Notes under the pieces: model-generated
Database searches by the model: none
Told to the model about the DNA's origin: nothing
What the model saw: only the letters and a program-made list of their open reading frames with translations
NCBI GenBank assembly: GCA_963772335.1
Contig: CAVYXF010000003.1
Coordinates: forward strand, 806,001 to 870,000
Source of the DNA: CAVYXF01 sp963772335
Lineage (GTDB): Bacteria; Pseudomonadota; Alphaproteobacteria; Rhizobiales; Rhodomicrobiaceae
Direction of reading: 5' to 3'
DNA length: 64,000 nt
Made by a program: the position numbers and the translations under genes
Part shown: piece by piece, positions 15,622-24,738 of the stretch
Numbering within the stretch: position 1 is the first letter of the stretch
Layout of the letters: every line of letters begins with the position of its first letter

Positions 15622-17847
15622 ATGACAGCCGCAGCCCCAGAACCCAAACAGAATATGGGCAATCCCGAGCCCCGGCTCGATGCGAGAGCCAAGGTCACCG
15701 GTGCAGCGCGTTATGCATCGGATTTCGCCGTGCCCAATCCCGCCTACGCTTTCCTCGTCACCAGCGCCATTTCACGCGGCAACGTAACCGCGATCGACGA
15801 TAGCGCCGCCAAGGCGATCCCAGGCGTTTTCCTGATCATGACCAGCGACAACACCAAGGTGCCCGGTGAATTCAGCTACTTTGGCAAGGGCGGCGCCGCG
15901 TCCACCTCGCTGAAACCGCTGGATTCGAAGCGCGTCTGGCATGACGGCCAAATCATCGCGATGGTGATCGCCGACACCTTCGAGGCAGCGCGCGAGGCCG
16001 CCTACAAGCTGAAGGTCAGCTATCAGGCCGAAGACCCGACCGCCAGCTTCGACGATGCCGGCACCGAAATGGTGGCCGCCGCCAAAGCCGACCCCAAATT
16101 CGAGGACGCGAAGACTGGCGACATCGATAAGGGCTTCTCCCAAGCGGCGGTGACGATCGAGGCCGACTACGGCACGCCCACGCAGCATCACAACCCGATC
16201 GAGCTGTTCACCACCACCTGCCAATGGGATGGCGACAATCTTACCATCTACGAGCCGAGCCAGTGGGTGGTGGGTCTTCAGCACGGGCTGGCCAAGCAGC
16301 TTGATATCGAGGCGAGTCAGGTGCACACGCTCTCGCCTTTTGTCGGCGGCGCGTTCGGCAGCAAGGGTGGCATCACCCAGCGCACGGTGCTGGTCGCGAT
16401 GGCCGCGCGCCAGCTCGGCCGTCCCGTCAAGCTGGTGGCAACGCGCGATCAGGGCTTCACGATTGCCACCTATCGCGCTGAGACAAGGCACCACATCAAG
16501 CTTGGCGCGACGCGTGACGGCAAGCTCACCGCTTATCAGCATGAGGGTTGGGAAATTTCCTCCCGCCCCGACAACTACAAGGTCGGCGGCACCAAGGACA
16601 CCGCGGCGATGTACGCCTTCGCGAACATCCTCACCAAGGTGACCATCGTCAAAGCCGACCGCAATACGCCGGGCTTCATGCGCTCGCCGCCGGAAGTGCC
16701 CTATATGTACGCGCTCGAGACGGCGATGGATGAGCTCGCGGTGAAGCTCGGCATGGACCCGGTGGCCCTGCGCCGTGTCAACGACACCAAGATCAATCCG
16801 GTAACGGGCGCGGCGTATACTTCGCGCTCGCTCATGGAGTGTTACGATCAAGCCTCCCGCGCCTTCGGCTGGGAGAAGCGCTCCGCAGAGCCGGGCTCGA
16901 TGCGTGAGGGCGACTGGCTGATAGGCTGGGGCTGCGCGACCGCCACCTATCCCACCCAGATGAGTCCGGCGGCTGTGCGCATTCGCCTTGGGCAGGACGG
17001 CGAGATCCTGGTGCAGGTCGCGGCCCATGAGCTCGGCACGGGCGCCTATACGGTCATCGGGCAGGAAGCCGCCCGCTGGCTCGGTCAGCCACTTAGCAAA
17101 GCGAAAGTGCAGCTCGGCGATAGCAGCTTTCCGGTAGGCCCGGTGGCTGGCGGCTCGGTCACCACCGCGAGCGTTTGCTCGGCCGTGATTGAAGCATGTA
17201 GCGCGATCCAGACCAGGCTGATCGGCTCAACCGGCCCCGACGTGATGAACGGCATGACGGGCGAGAAGCTCGCGGCCGCGTTCGAGGCAAAAGGCATCAA
17301 CACGATGGAGCAATATTCGGAGTGGACGCCGAAAGATGCCCCGACCGGCGCGTTGAAAGCGACCAAAGACGGCAGCGTACGCATTGTCGGCGGGCCGCTG
17401 AAGGATAAGACGATGTTCGCCTTCGGCGCCGAATTCGTCGAGGTGCGCGTCAACGCCCGCACCCGTGAAGTGCGCGTGCCCCGAATCGTTGGTGCATTCG
17501 CGGCAGGCCGCATCATGAACACGCGGACAGCCCGCAGCCAGCTGATGGGCGGGATGATCTGGGGCGTGTCCTCGGCGCTGCATGAGGCAACCGAGGTCGA
17601 CAAGGTGACCGCGCGCTATGTGAACGACAATCTCGCCGACTATCTCGTCCCGGTTAATGCAGATATCGCTTCGGTGGAGATCATCCTGGTGCCGGAGGTG
17701 GACGACAAAGTGAACCCGGCGGGCGTGAAGGGACTGGGCGAGCTCGGCAATGTCGGAACGGCCGCAGCGGTCTCCAACGCCGTCTTCCACGCCACGGGCA
17801 AGCGCATACGCGAGCTGCCGATCCGGCTGGAGAAATTGCTGGCTTGA
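15622..17847 (+). CDS. paoC: Periplasmic aldehyde oxidoreductase, molybdenum-cofactor subunit
   Basis: Large catalytic subunit (741 residues) that oxidises aldehydes, usually aromatic ones, to acids with water as oxygen source. The cofactor-binding segments are visible: SPFVGGAFGSKGG, TPGFMRSPPEVPYMYALE and VAGGSVTTASVCSAV. The base Glu lies in KGLGELGNVGTAAAVSNA (about residue 707). As in other PaoC proteins there is no own signal peptide. A MocA/PaoD-type chaperone needed to load the cofactor is not in this window. A hairpin terminator follows at 17935. Confidence 0.94.
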   Translation: MTAAAPEPKQNMGNPEPRLDARAKVTGAARYASDFAVPNPAYAFLVTSAISRGNVTAIDDSAAKAIPGVFLIMTSDNTKVPGEFSYFGKGGAASTSLKPLDSKRVWHDGQIIAMVIADTFEAAREAAYKLKVSYQAEDPTASFDDAGTEMVAAAKADPKFEDAKTGDIDKGFSQAAVTIEADYGTPTQHHNPIELFTTTCQWDGDNLTIYEPSQWVVGLQHGLAKQLDIEASQVHTLSPFVGGAFGSKGGITQRTVLVAMAARQLGRPVKLVATRDQGFTIATYRAETRHHIKLGATRDGKLTAYQHEGWEISSRPDNYKVGGTKDTAAMYAFANILTKVTIVKADRNTPGFMRSPPEVPYMYALETAMDELAVKLGMDPVALRRVNDTKINPVTGAAYTSRSLMECYDQASRAFGWEKRSAEPGSMREGDWLIGWGCATATYPTQMSPAAVRIRLGQDGEILVQVAAHELGTGAYTVIGQEAARWLGQPLSKAKVQLGDSSFPVGPVAGGSVTTASVCSAVIEACSAIQTRLIGSTGPDVMNGMTGEKLAAAFEAKGINTMEQYSEWTPKDAPTGALKATKDGSVRIVGGPLKDKTMFAFGAEFVEVRVNARTREVRVPRIVGAFAAGRIMNTRTARSQLMGGMIWGVSSALHEATEVDKVTARYVNDNLADYLVPVNADIASVEIILVPEVDDKVNPAGVKGLGELGNVGTAAAVSNAVFHATGKRIRELPIRLEKLLA

Positions 17848-17934
17848 TCGGGCATGTCGCGTGAAAGTGGCCGGCTGCCACCCTTCGGCATGTCGGCCAT
17901 TTCGTGGCTGTGCCATGATGCGAGAGAATACAAA

Positions 17935-17970
17935 GGCCGGACCCGAGCGGCCCGGCCTCTCATCTTTTTA
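17935..17970 (+). terminator. Terminator of the paoABC operon
   Basis: GGCCGG (17935-17940) and CCGGCC (17952-17957) form the stem, followed after a short spacer by five T (from 17965). It lies between paoC and the convergent secreted-protein gene and may stop both. Confidence 0.65.
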
Positions 17971-17983
17971 ATCGCCTGGCGGT

Positions 17984-18787
17984 CTATTGCAGGCCCGAGA
18001 CGCAGACCTTCGCCTGGCCCTTAAAGCTCGGCCTGGAGCGGTAGGTCATTTCAATGCGGTCGATGGAGCGCTCGCGGCCGCGCAGATCGAGGGGGCGGGT
18101 CTGGCCGCCTTCGCGGATTTCGGAGCGCACCTGAAGGTCGTCAGGATCGCCGTTGGAATAGACGACTTTCAAATCGTTGATGAAAACCTTATTGCCGGTC
18201 ACGCTCAGCCTGATGGCCTTGAAGCGGCCCTCGCGCCGGCCGACCCGGATGACGTCGCGGTCGGCAATAAAACCAACCGACTGGCAGCCGAGCTCTTCCC
18301 AGTTGTCTCCACGCCGGTCATCATCACGCCGGTCATCCCGCGCAACCAGGCCGTACACGCAGACCTCGGCCCGGCCGCGGCCGCGGCCTTTGAAGTCCTT
18401 CTTCGAGACGATCTCGATACGATCGATCGCGCGATCACGGCCGCGCAGATCGAGGGGGCGAGTCTGATCACCCTCGTTGATGTTGGAGCGCACCTGAATA
18501 TCGTCCGGCTGGCCGTTCGAATAGACGACTTTCAGATCGAGAATGCTGATGTCGTTACCCTTGGCCTGGAGGCGGATGGCGGAATAGCGGCCCTCGCGGC
18601 GGCCAACCTTGATTTCGTCAGAATCGGCGCGGCGTCCCACCCGCTCGCAGCCGAGCTGCTCCCATTTGTCGCCCCGGTCGCGATCCCGATCCCGATCCCG
18701 GTCCCGCCGCCCCTGGGCATCCGCTGAACTGGCCGTAACTGCCAATATGAGCAGCATCAAACCGGCAAAGAATGTCCCCAATTTCAT
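17984..18787 (-). CDS. Secreted protein with two copies of a DUF2541-like domain
   Basis: Signal peptide (MKLGTFFAGLMLLILAVTA, cleavage near ADA) followed by an Arg-Asp repeat linker and two nearly identical domains of about 100 residues. Each copy runs from W(E)xLGCxxVG through VGRREGR, AIRL, LKVVYSNG, QTRPLDLRGR and IDRIE to VCVxGL. The two copies are similar enough to show as repeats in the DNA itself. The linker RDRDRDRD is coded by tandem hexamers near 18681-18705. Probably a periplasmic beta-sandwich protein; role unknown. Confidence 0.75.
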   Translation of the reverse strand: MKLGTFFAGLMLLILAVTASSADAQGRRDRDRDRDRDRGDKWEQLGCERVGRRADSDEIKVGRREGRYSAIRLQAKGNDISILDLKVVYSNGQPDDIQVRSNINEGDQTRPLDLRGRDRAIDRIEIVSKKDFKGRGRGRAEVCVYGLVARDDRRDDDRRGDNWEELGCQSVGFIADRDVIRVGRREGRFKAIRLSVTGNKVFINDLKVVYSNGDPDDLQVRSEIREGGQTRPLDLRGRERSIDRIEMTYRSRPSFKGQAKVCVSGLQ

Positions 18788-19038
18788 TATCGACTCCCCA
18801 GATTTTTACGTAAGCATGCGTGCAGTAAAACAAGGCAAATTTGTCCCCGTTTTGCCGCGATAACCATCATGTGGCGACACTCCCAATGTCAATTGAATTT
18901 GCGTCTAATGCACCCGCCCGCGACGCCCCGGCGTGGGATCCGGCAGTCCACAAAATGGCCATCGATCCCCGGTAATTACGGAAAACCGCGCTCGGCGAAA
19001 GGCATGCCGGGCACCCTCGTTTGTATTGAGAGGTGGCG

Positions 19039-20088
19039 ATGCGGCGCGTATTAGCCCTCACCCTTGCGATCGGATTACTGACGCCGGTTCACGCGGCTAA
19101 CCTGACGCAGACCGACCCGACCCGGCCCGAACTCGGCCTGAAGCTGATCAAGGAGTACCGGACAAAGCCGGACCCGAAATCCGTGCCGGCCCTCATTCGC
19201 GCGCTGAGCGAGCGCGGGGCTTTCAAGGACCCCGATAGCGCCGGCGTCTATGTCGGTTTCCTGGCCGGCGTGCTCGGGTCGAACCCGAAGAGCGCCAAAT
19301 CGCTCATCGCGCAGACCCTTCCGCTTCCCTTCGAGGATCAATGGCTGCCGATTAAGGCCGTCGCCTATTCCGGCCTGCCGCAATGGCGCGACCTGATGTG
19401 GGATCTCAGCAACAAGCTTCCGGACCGGGAGCTGCTCACCGAATATTTCCTCACCGGCAAGCTTCCGACGCTCGAGGAGGTCAAGCTCGAGCCCGCTCCA
19501 CCGAATCCGATGGACAAAGTGAAGCGCATTTTCAAGCGCGAAACCTATTTCGGTGAGCCGAAGAAGCAGCGCCCAGAATTCACCTTCGCCACCAGCCCCG
19601 AACTGATCGACACACATTGGGGGCTGTATTTCGCAACCGGCAAGGATGCTCCGATCGCCCGGATCGTGACGCTCCTGCCCTGGTCGGCTGAGCGCGACGA
19701 TACCGATAAGCTCACCATCGGAAATATGGCCAAGTTCACGCTCGCCGCCAACGCCGCCTATGATGTGAAGCTGCTCGGCATTTTGAAGCGATTGCGGCCG
19801 CAGCAGTCCAAGGCCGTGCAGCCGATCCTTGGCGAGGTCATCGAAGCCGCCGAGATTTCCGACACCGGACGCATCCGCAAGGAAGCGCTGGCCGCCGTCG
19901 ATGAGCTGCGCAAGAAAGGGCCGGGCTCCAAGCGCGATATTGCGTGGTGGGGACAGGTCGGGCAGACCGTCCTCTCGGCGGGCTGTCTCGGCGCAGCGGT
20001 CGCCGGGCAGGTGGAATTCGGGCTTCCCTGCGTGGTCGGCGGAGCTGTCTCGACAGCAACGCTGCGCTATCTGGCTTCGCCCGAGTAG
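19039..20088 (+). CDS. Exported protein of unknown function
   Basis: 349 residues with a signal peptide (RRVLALTLAIGLLTPVHA) and a mainly alpha-helical mature chain of 320 residues. A first block (PKSVPALIRALSERGAF ... DSAGVYVGFLAGVLGSNP) has the feel of helical HEAT-like repeats. Near the C-terminus a small hydrophobic segment (TVLSAGCLGAAVAGQVEFGL) contains two Cys. ATG 19039 has GAGAGG five bases upstream; GTG 19033 overlaps that site and is less likely. No recognisable catalytic motif. Confidence 0.75.
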   Translation: MRRVLALTLAIGLLTPVHAANLTQTDPTRPELGLKLIKEYRTKPDPKSVPALIRALSERGAFKDPDSAGVYVGFLAGVLGSNPKSAKSLIAQTLPLPFEDQWLPIKAVAYSGLPQWRDLMWDLSNKLPDRELLTEYFLTGKLPTLEEVKLEPAPPNPMDKVKRIFKRETYFGEPKKQRPEFTFATSPELIDTHWGLYFATGKDAPIARIVTLLPWSAERDDTDKLTIGNMAKFTLAANAAYDVKLLGILKRLRPQQSKAVQPILGEVIEAAEISDTGRIRKEALAAVDELRKKGPGSKRDIAWWGQVGQTVLSAGCLGAAVAGQVEFGLPCVVGGAVSTATLRYLASPE

Positions 20089-20327
20089 CGCCCTTCACGC
20101 GTGATCTCTAAGGCTTGTCGTCCGGCTTTGCGCGGAGCGCCCCTTCACGCGAGCCTCTCGCTCATGCACACTGTTTCGGGTGGCTCGCAGAGCCGCCCGG
20201 AAATGCAGCGCGAGGGGCGGCGATAGCGGATCAACTTTCCTTGCCTGGTCCCTCTCTTGGCCCCGAACTTGCTTCCGCTTAAGGCAGAAGACCTCTCATA
20301 AGGCAGAACCTTCCCGCAGGAGCGTCC

Positions 20328-23210
20328 ATGAAATCGACTGTACCTCAGGGAACGCCCCCGATCTCCCTCGAGCCCTCGCCAAAAGCGGCCCAGACCGGGG
20401 TGGCGCAAAGCGATCACACCGGCCTTGCCGAGCCCGATGGGCCGGCGGACAGCCAGGGCCGCAATGATGTCGCCGACAAGGATCTGCCGCTGCGCGACGA
20501 TATTCGACTGCTCGGCCGTTTGCTCGGCGATACACTGCGGGCGCAGCAGGGCGAGGCCATCTTCGATCTCGTCGAGCGCATCCGCCAGACGGCGCTGCGC
20601 TTTCACCGCGACGAGGACGAAGGCGCCCGGGCTGAGCTTGCGACGATGCTCACCAGCCTATCGCGCGCGCCGGCCATCCAGATCATCCGCGCCTACACCT
20701 ATTTCTCCCATCTCGCCAACATCGCCGAGGACCAGCATCACATCCGCCGCACCCGCGCCCATGCGGTTGCGGGCTCCGCGCCGCGCGAGGGCACATTTGC
20801 CAATGCGTTGGGCAAGATCAGCGAGGCCGGCTTAGGTCGCGCCGAGCTGCAGAGCGTGTTCGCCTCGGCCTTCATTTGCCCGGTGCTGACCGCCCATCCG
20901 ACCGAGGTGAGGCGCAAGAGCACGCTCGATCGGGAGCGGGAAATCGCTGAGCTGCTCGCCTATCGTGACCGCACCCGCATGACGCCCGAAGAGGTGCAAG
21001 GTTGCGAAGAGAAGCTGCGCCGGGCAATCCTGACGCTCTGGCAGACCCGGCTCGTACGCGAGACACGGCTCAAGGTGATCGACGAAGTCGAGAACGGCCT
21101 CTCCTATTACGACTACACCTTCCTCAGCGAATTGCCGCATCTTTATGCCGAGCTTGAGGACACGCTTGCCAAGACCAGCGCCAGCTGGCGGAACGCCGAG
21201 CTGCCATCCTTTTTCCGCATGGGGAGCTGGATCGGCGGCGACCGGGACGGCAATCCCTTCGTCACCGCCGAGGCTTTGCGCTCAGCTCTCCACAAGCAGA
21301 GCGAAAGGGCGCTCACCTGCTATCTTGAGGAGCTGCATGCGCTCGGCGCTGAGCTCTCGCTGCACACGCGCCTTGTCAGTGTGTCGGATGAGGTGCTGGC
21401 GCTGGCGGAGCACGCGCCGGACCACTCCCCGCATCGCCAGGAGGAGCCCTATCGTCGCGCGCTTTCGGGCCTCTATGCGCGCCTGGCCGCTACCTGCCGC
21501 GCGTTGGGCCTGCCGGAAGCCGGCCGGCACACCGAGGATGCGCCGGCCTATGCAAAGCCCGGAGCGCTGCTCGCTGATCTCAATATCCTTCACCGCTCGC
21601 TCGAGGCGAATGGCTCGGCGGTGCTCGCACGCGGGCGCCTGCGCCGGCTGAGGCGTGCCGTCGATGTGTTCGGCTTCCACCTCGCCGGCCTGGATACGCG
21701 CCAGAATTCGGACGTGCATGAGCGCGTCGTCGCCGAGCTGTTCGAGAAGGCTCGTCCGGGCATCGCCTATACCGCCCTCGACGATGCAGCGCGGATCAAG
21801 CTGCTGGTCGAGGAAATCACCACGCCGCGCCTCTTGGCATCGCCGTTCATCGCCTATTCCGACGAGACGGCATCCGAACTTGCCATTCTGCGCGAGGCGG
21901 CCGAGGCGCATCGCCGCTACGGGCCGGCCTCGGTGCCGAACTACGTCATCTCCAAGGCCGATAGCGTCTCCGACATCCTGGAGGTCGCCCTGCTGCTCAA
22001 GGAAGTCGGGCTGATGCGGCCCGATGAAGCCGTCCTCTCACTCAATATCGTGCCGCTGTTCGAGACCATCGCCGACCTGCAGGCTGCTGGCGGCATCATG
22101 GATGCGCTCTTGAGACTGCCGGTCTATCAGCGCCTGCTGAAAAGCCGGGGCGGCGAGCAGGAAGTGATGCTCGGCTATTCCGACAGCAACAAGGATGGCG
22201 GCTATATCACCTCGGGCTGGGAATTATACAAAGCCGAGATCGCGCTGGTGAAGGTATTCCGTGCCCACAATGTGCGGCTGCGCCTGTTCCATGGCCGCGG
22301 CGGTTCTGTGGGCCGGGGTGGCGGGCCGAGCTATCAGGCGATCCTGGCGCAGCCGGCCGGCGCCGTGCAGGGCGGCATCCGCATCACCGAACAGGGCGAG
22401 GTGATCGCGGCGAAATACATGAACCCGGAGCTGGGGCGCCGCAATCTGGAAACGCTGGTCGCCGCGACACTTGAGGCGACCTTGCTCCATGCCGGCGATC
22501 CCGCGCCGCGCCAGGATTATCTCGACGCGATGGATGCACTCTCGGCGCACGCCTTCCGCGCCTATCGCAACCTCGTCTATGAAACCGAGGGCTTCGAGAA
22601 CTACTTCTGGGCCGCGACGGTTATTGCTGAAATCGCCGGCCTCAATATCGGCTCGCGGCCGGCGTCACGCACCAAGTTGCGCAAGATCGAGGACTTGCGC
22701 GCCATCCCCTGGGTGTTCTCCTGGGCGCAATGCCGGCTGATGCTGCCGGGCTGGTATGGTTTCGGCTCAGCCGTCGAGGCGTTCCGGGCGGAGCGCGGCG
22801 AAGCAGGCATGGCGCTCTTGCGCGAGATGGCTCAAGAATGGCCATTCTTCCGAACGCTGCTGTCGAACATGGACATGGTGATGTCTAAGAGCGACATCGC
22901 CATCGCCTCGCGCTATGCCGAGTTGGTCGATGACAAGACGCTGCGCGACGCCATCTTCCCGCGCCTGCGCAAGGAGTGGCAGACCTCGATCGCCATGCTG
23001 CTCGAGGTCATGGACCAGCCCGCGCTGCTCGACACCAATCCGCTGCTGGCGCGCTCGATCCGCCACCGCTTCCCCTATCTCGATCCGCTGAACCATCTGC
23101 AGGTCGAGCTTTTGAAGCGCCTGCGCTCCGGCGATGCCGATGAGCGTGTGGTCCGCGGCATCCACCTTACCATCAACGGCATCGCCGCCGGTTTGCGCAA
23201 TAGCGGCTGA
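20328..23210 (+). CDS. ppc: Phosphoenolpyruvate carboxylase
   Basis: Anaplerotic enzyme making oxaloacetate from phosphoenolpyruvate and bicarbonate; it also feeds C2-assimilation cycles, relevant given the ethylmalonyl-CoA genes in the same window. At 960 residues it is of normal length. Catalytic segments: VLTAHPTEVRRKS (His about 188), GSWIGGDRDGNPFVT (about 300), GYSDSNKDGGYITSGW and FHGRGGSVGRGGGP (about 655). AGGAG lies six bases before ATG 20328. The N-terminal 40 residues are poorly conserved and low in complexity. Transcribed alone. Confidence 0.97.
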   Translation: MKSTVPQGTPPISLEPSPKAAQTGVAQSDHTGLAEPDGPADSQGRNDVADKDLPLRDDIRLLGRLLGDTLRAQQGEAIFDLVERIRQTALRFHRDEDEGARAELATMLTSLSRAPAIQIIRAYTYFSHLANIAEDQHHIRRTRAHAVAGSAPREGTFANALGKISEAGLGRAELQSVFASAFICPVLTAHPTEVRRKSTLDREREIAELLAYRDRTRMTPEEVQGCEEKLRRAILTLWQTRLVRETRLKVIDEVENGLSYYDYTFLSELPHLYAELEDTLAKTSASWRNAELPSFFRMGSWIGGDRDGNPFVTAEALRSALHKQSERALTCYLEELHALGAELSLHTRLVSVSDEVLALAEHAPDHSPHRQEEPYRRALSGLYARLAATCRALGLPEAGRHTEDAPAYAKPGALLADLNILHRSLEANGSAVLARGRLRRLRRAVDVFGFHLAGLDTRQNSDVHERVVAELFEKARPGIAYTALDDAARIKLLVEEITTPRLLASPFIAYSDETASELAILREAAEAHRRYGPASVPNYVISKADSVSDILEVALLLKEVGLMRPDEAVLSLNIVPLFETIADLQAAGGIMDALLRLPVYQRLLKSRGGEQEVMLGYSDSNKDGGYITSGWELYKAEIALVKVFRAHNVRLRLFHGRGGSVGRGGGPSYQAILAQPAGAVQGGIRITEQGEVIAAKYMNPELGRRNLETLVAATLEATLLHAGDPAPRQDYLDAMDALSAHAFRAYRNLVYETEGFENYFWAATVIAEIAGLNIGSRPASRTKLRKIEDLRAIPWVFSWAQCRLMLPGWYGFGSAVEAFRAERGEAGMALLREMAQEWPFFRTLLSNMDMVMSKSDIAIASRYAELVDDKTLRDAIFPRLRKEWQTSIAMLLEVMDQPALLDTNPLLARSIRHRFPYLDPLNHLQVELLKRLRSGDADERVVRGIHLTINGIAAGLRNSG

Positions 23211-23339
23211 TCGGGGGAGCGCGAGCTAGCGGTCGCGGCGGTGTTATGGCGGGGGCAAGGATGAAAGGTTCCCTAAGGGGCCGTCCCGCTCTAAATTGCG
23301 CCAGGCAGATGCGGGCGCAAGGCGGGAGGCCGATTTGGG

Positions 23340-24608
23340 ATGATCAATGATGGCGTGTTGGACCGCTTTGAGCCCTTCGGCACGGCACTTCTGAAGCCGA
23401 TCTATGCGGATTATTCTTTCGGCAATATCCCGAGCACGCTGCACTTCCTCTTGACCGGCGAGCGCCTCGGCCCGCTGCTGCCCGCCGACTGCTTCGGCGG
23501 CTCCTATCCGACCCCCGAGCGCGTGGTGCTGTTCTTCATCGACGCCTTCGGCTGGGATGGCTGGCGCGATCACCATCAGCGCTTTGCCAGCATGCGCAAC
23601 GTCACCGAAAACGGCGTGCTGACCCCGATCTCGGCGCTGTTTCCGAGCACGACCGCCGCCTCGGTCACGACCATGAATTACGGCACGCTGCCGGCTGTTC
23701 ACGGCATTTATGAGTGGAACATGTACGTCCCGGCCTATGGCGAGACTATCCAGCCCCTCCCCTTCCGACCGGTTGGCAGCGACAAGCGCGATGCTGGTCT
23801 CGACATGGGCTTCGACCTCGCCGAACTGGTGAATGCGCAGGAAACCATCCATCAGCGCTTAGCCCGACATGGCGTGCGCTCGATCCAATTTGCCAATTGG
23901 AGCTATGCGGACGGCGTCTACAACCGCTCCGCCTTTGCCGGCGCGGAGGTTGTACGTCATGGGACACTGGCGGAGTCCTTCGTGCAATTGCGGGAAGGGC
24001 TGGACAGCGTCAAAGGCAAGGCACTGCTGAGCAGTTACTGGGCGAGCATCGACAGCATCGCCCATGTTTATGGCCCCGGTACGCCGTTTCATGCGGCGGA
24101 GATCGCCGCCTTCTGGCAGACTTTCGAGGCCGTGCTCGGCGGCACGCGCCGCGATGATACGCTGTTCGTGTTCATCGCCGATCACGGGCAGGTGCGCGGC
24201 GTTGCAGCCGAGACCATCTACATCAACGAGCGCTGGCCACAGCTTGACGATGCGCTCGCGATCAGCCCGGCAGGCCATCACATCCTGCCGAATGGCTCGC
24301 CGCGCGACGTCTTTCTCCACATCAAGCCGGAGCGGCGCGAGGAGACGCTTGCCGTGCTGTCGGAGAATCTCGCCGGCATTGCCGAGGTGATGACGATGGA
24401 TACTGCGCTCGGTCATCAGCTGTTCGGGCCGCAGCCCGTCACTGAGGAATTGCGGCGCCGGCTGGGAGACATCCTCATCCTGCCCCATGACCGCCAGTTC
24501 GTCTGGTGGCACAAGCCGCACGTCCTGGCGAACCGTTTCAATGGCCATCATGGCGGGCTTGCCGCTAGCGAGCTCATCACCGTCTTCGGCGCTGTTGACG
24601 CACTCTGA
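23340..24608 (+). CDS. Type I phosphodiesterase/nucleotide pyrophosphatase family protein
   Basis: Metallohydrolase of the alkaline-phosphatase superfamily, 422 residues, no signal peptide. The two-metal site is laid out as expected: FIDAFGWD (first Asp), FPSTTAASVTTM with the nucleophilic Thr, SIDSIAHVYG, IADHGQV and late NGHHGGL. Such proteins cut phosphodiesters or pyrophosphates; the substrate is unknown. ATG 23340 is taken, with GGGAGG 12 bases upstream; ATG 23349 was not preferred. It lies between ppc and the broken P450 on the same strand, without overlap. Confidence 0.85.
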   Translation: MINDGVLDRFEPFGTALLKPIYADYSFGNIPSTLHFLLTGERLGPLLPADCFGGSYPTPERVVLFFIDAFGWDGWRDHHQRFASMRNVTENGVLTPISALFPSTTAASVTTMNYGTLPAVHGIYEWNMYVPAYGETIQPLPFRPVGSDKRDAGLDMGFDLAELVNAQETIHQRLARHGVRSIQFANWSYADGVYNRSAFAGAEVVRHGTLAESFVQLREGLDSVKGKALLSSYWASIDSIAHVYGPGTPFHAAEIAAFWQTFEAVLGGTRRDDTLFVFIADHGQVRGVAAETIYINERWPQLDDALAISPAGHHILPNGSPRDVFLHIKPERREETLAVLSENLAGIAEVMTMDTALGHQLFGPQPVTEELRRRLGDILILPHDRQFVWWHKPHVLANRFNGHHGGLAASELITVFGAVDAL

Positions 24609-24738
24609 CGCAGGTCGCACGCGCAGCGATGCGGGTTATTATCGCGTTTCCGCGACGGATGCGGCACCGCTAGCGCGTCTAAAGCAGCGGCTTCGGCGCC
24701 GCGATGCGGTCCACATGCCCAGAGAGAGGTGTTCAGTC

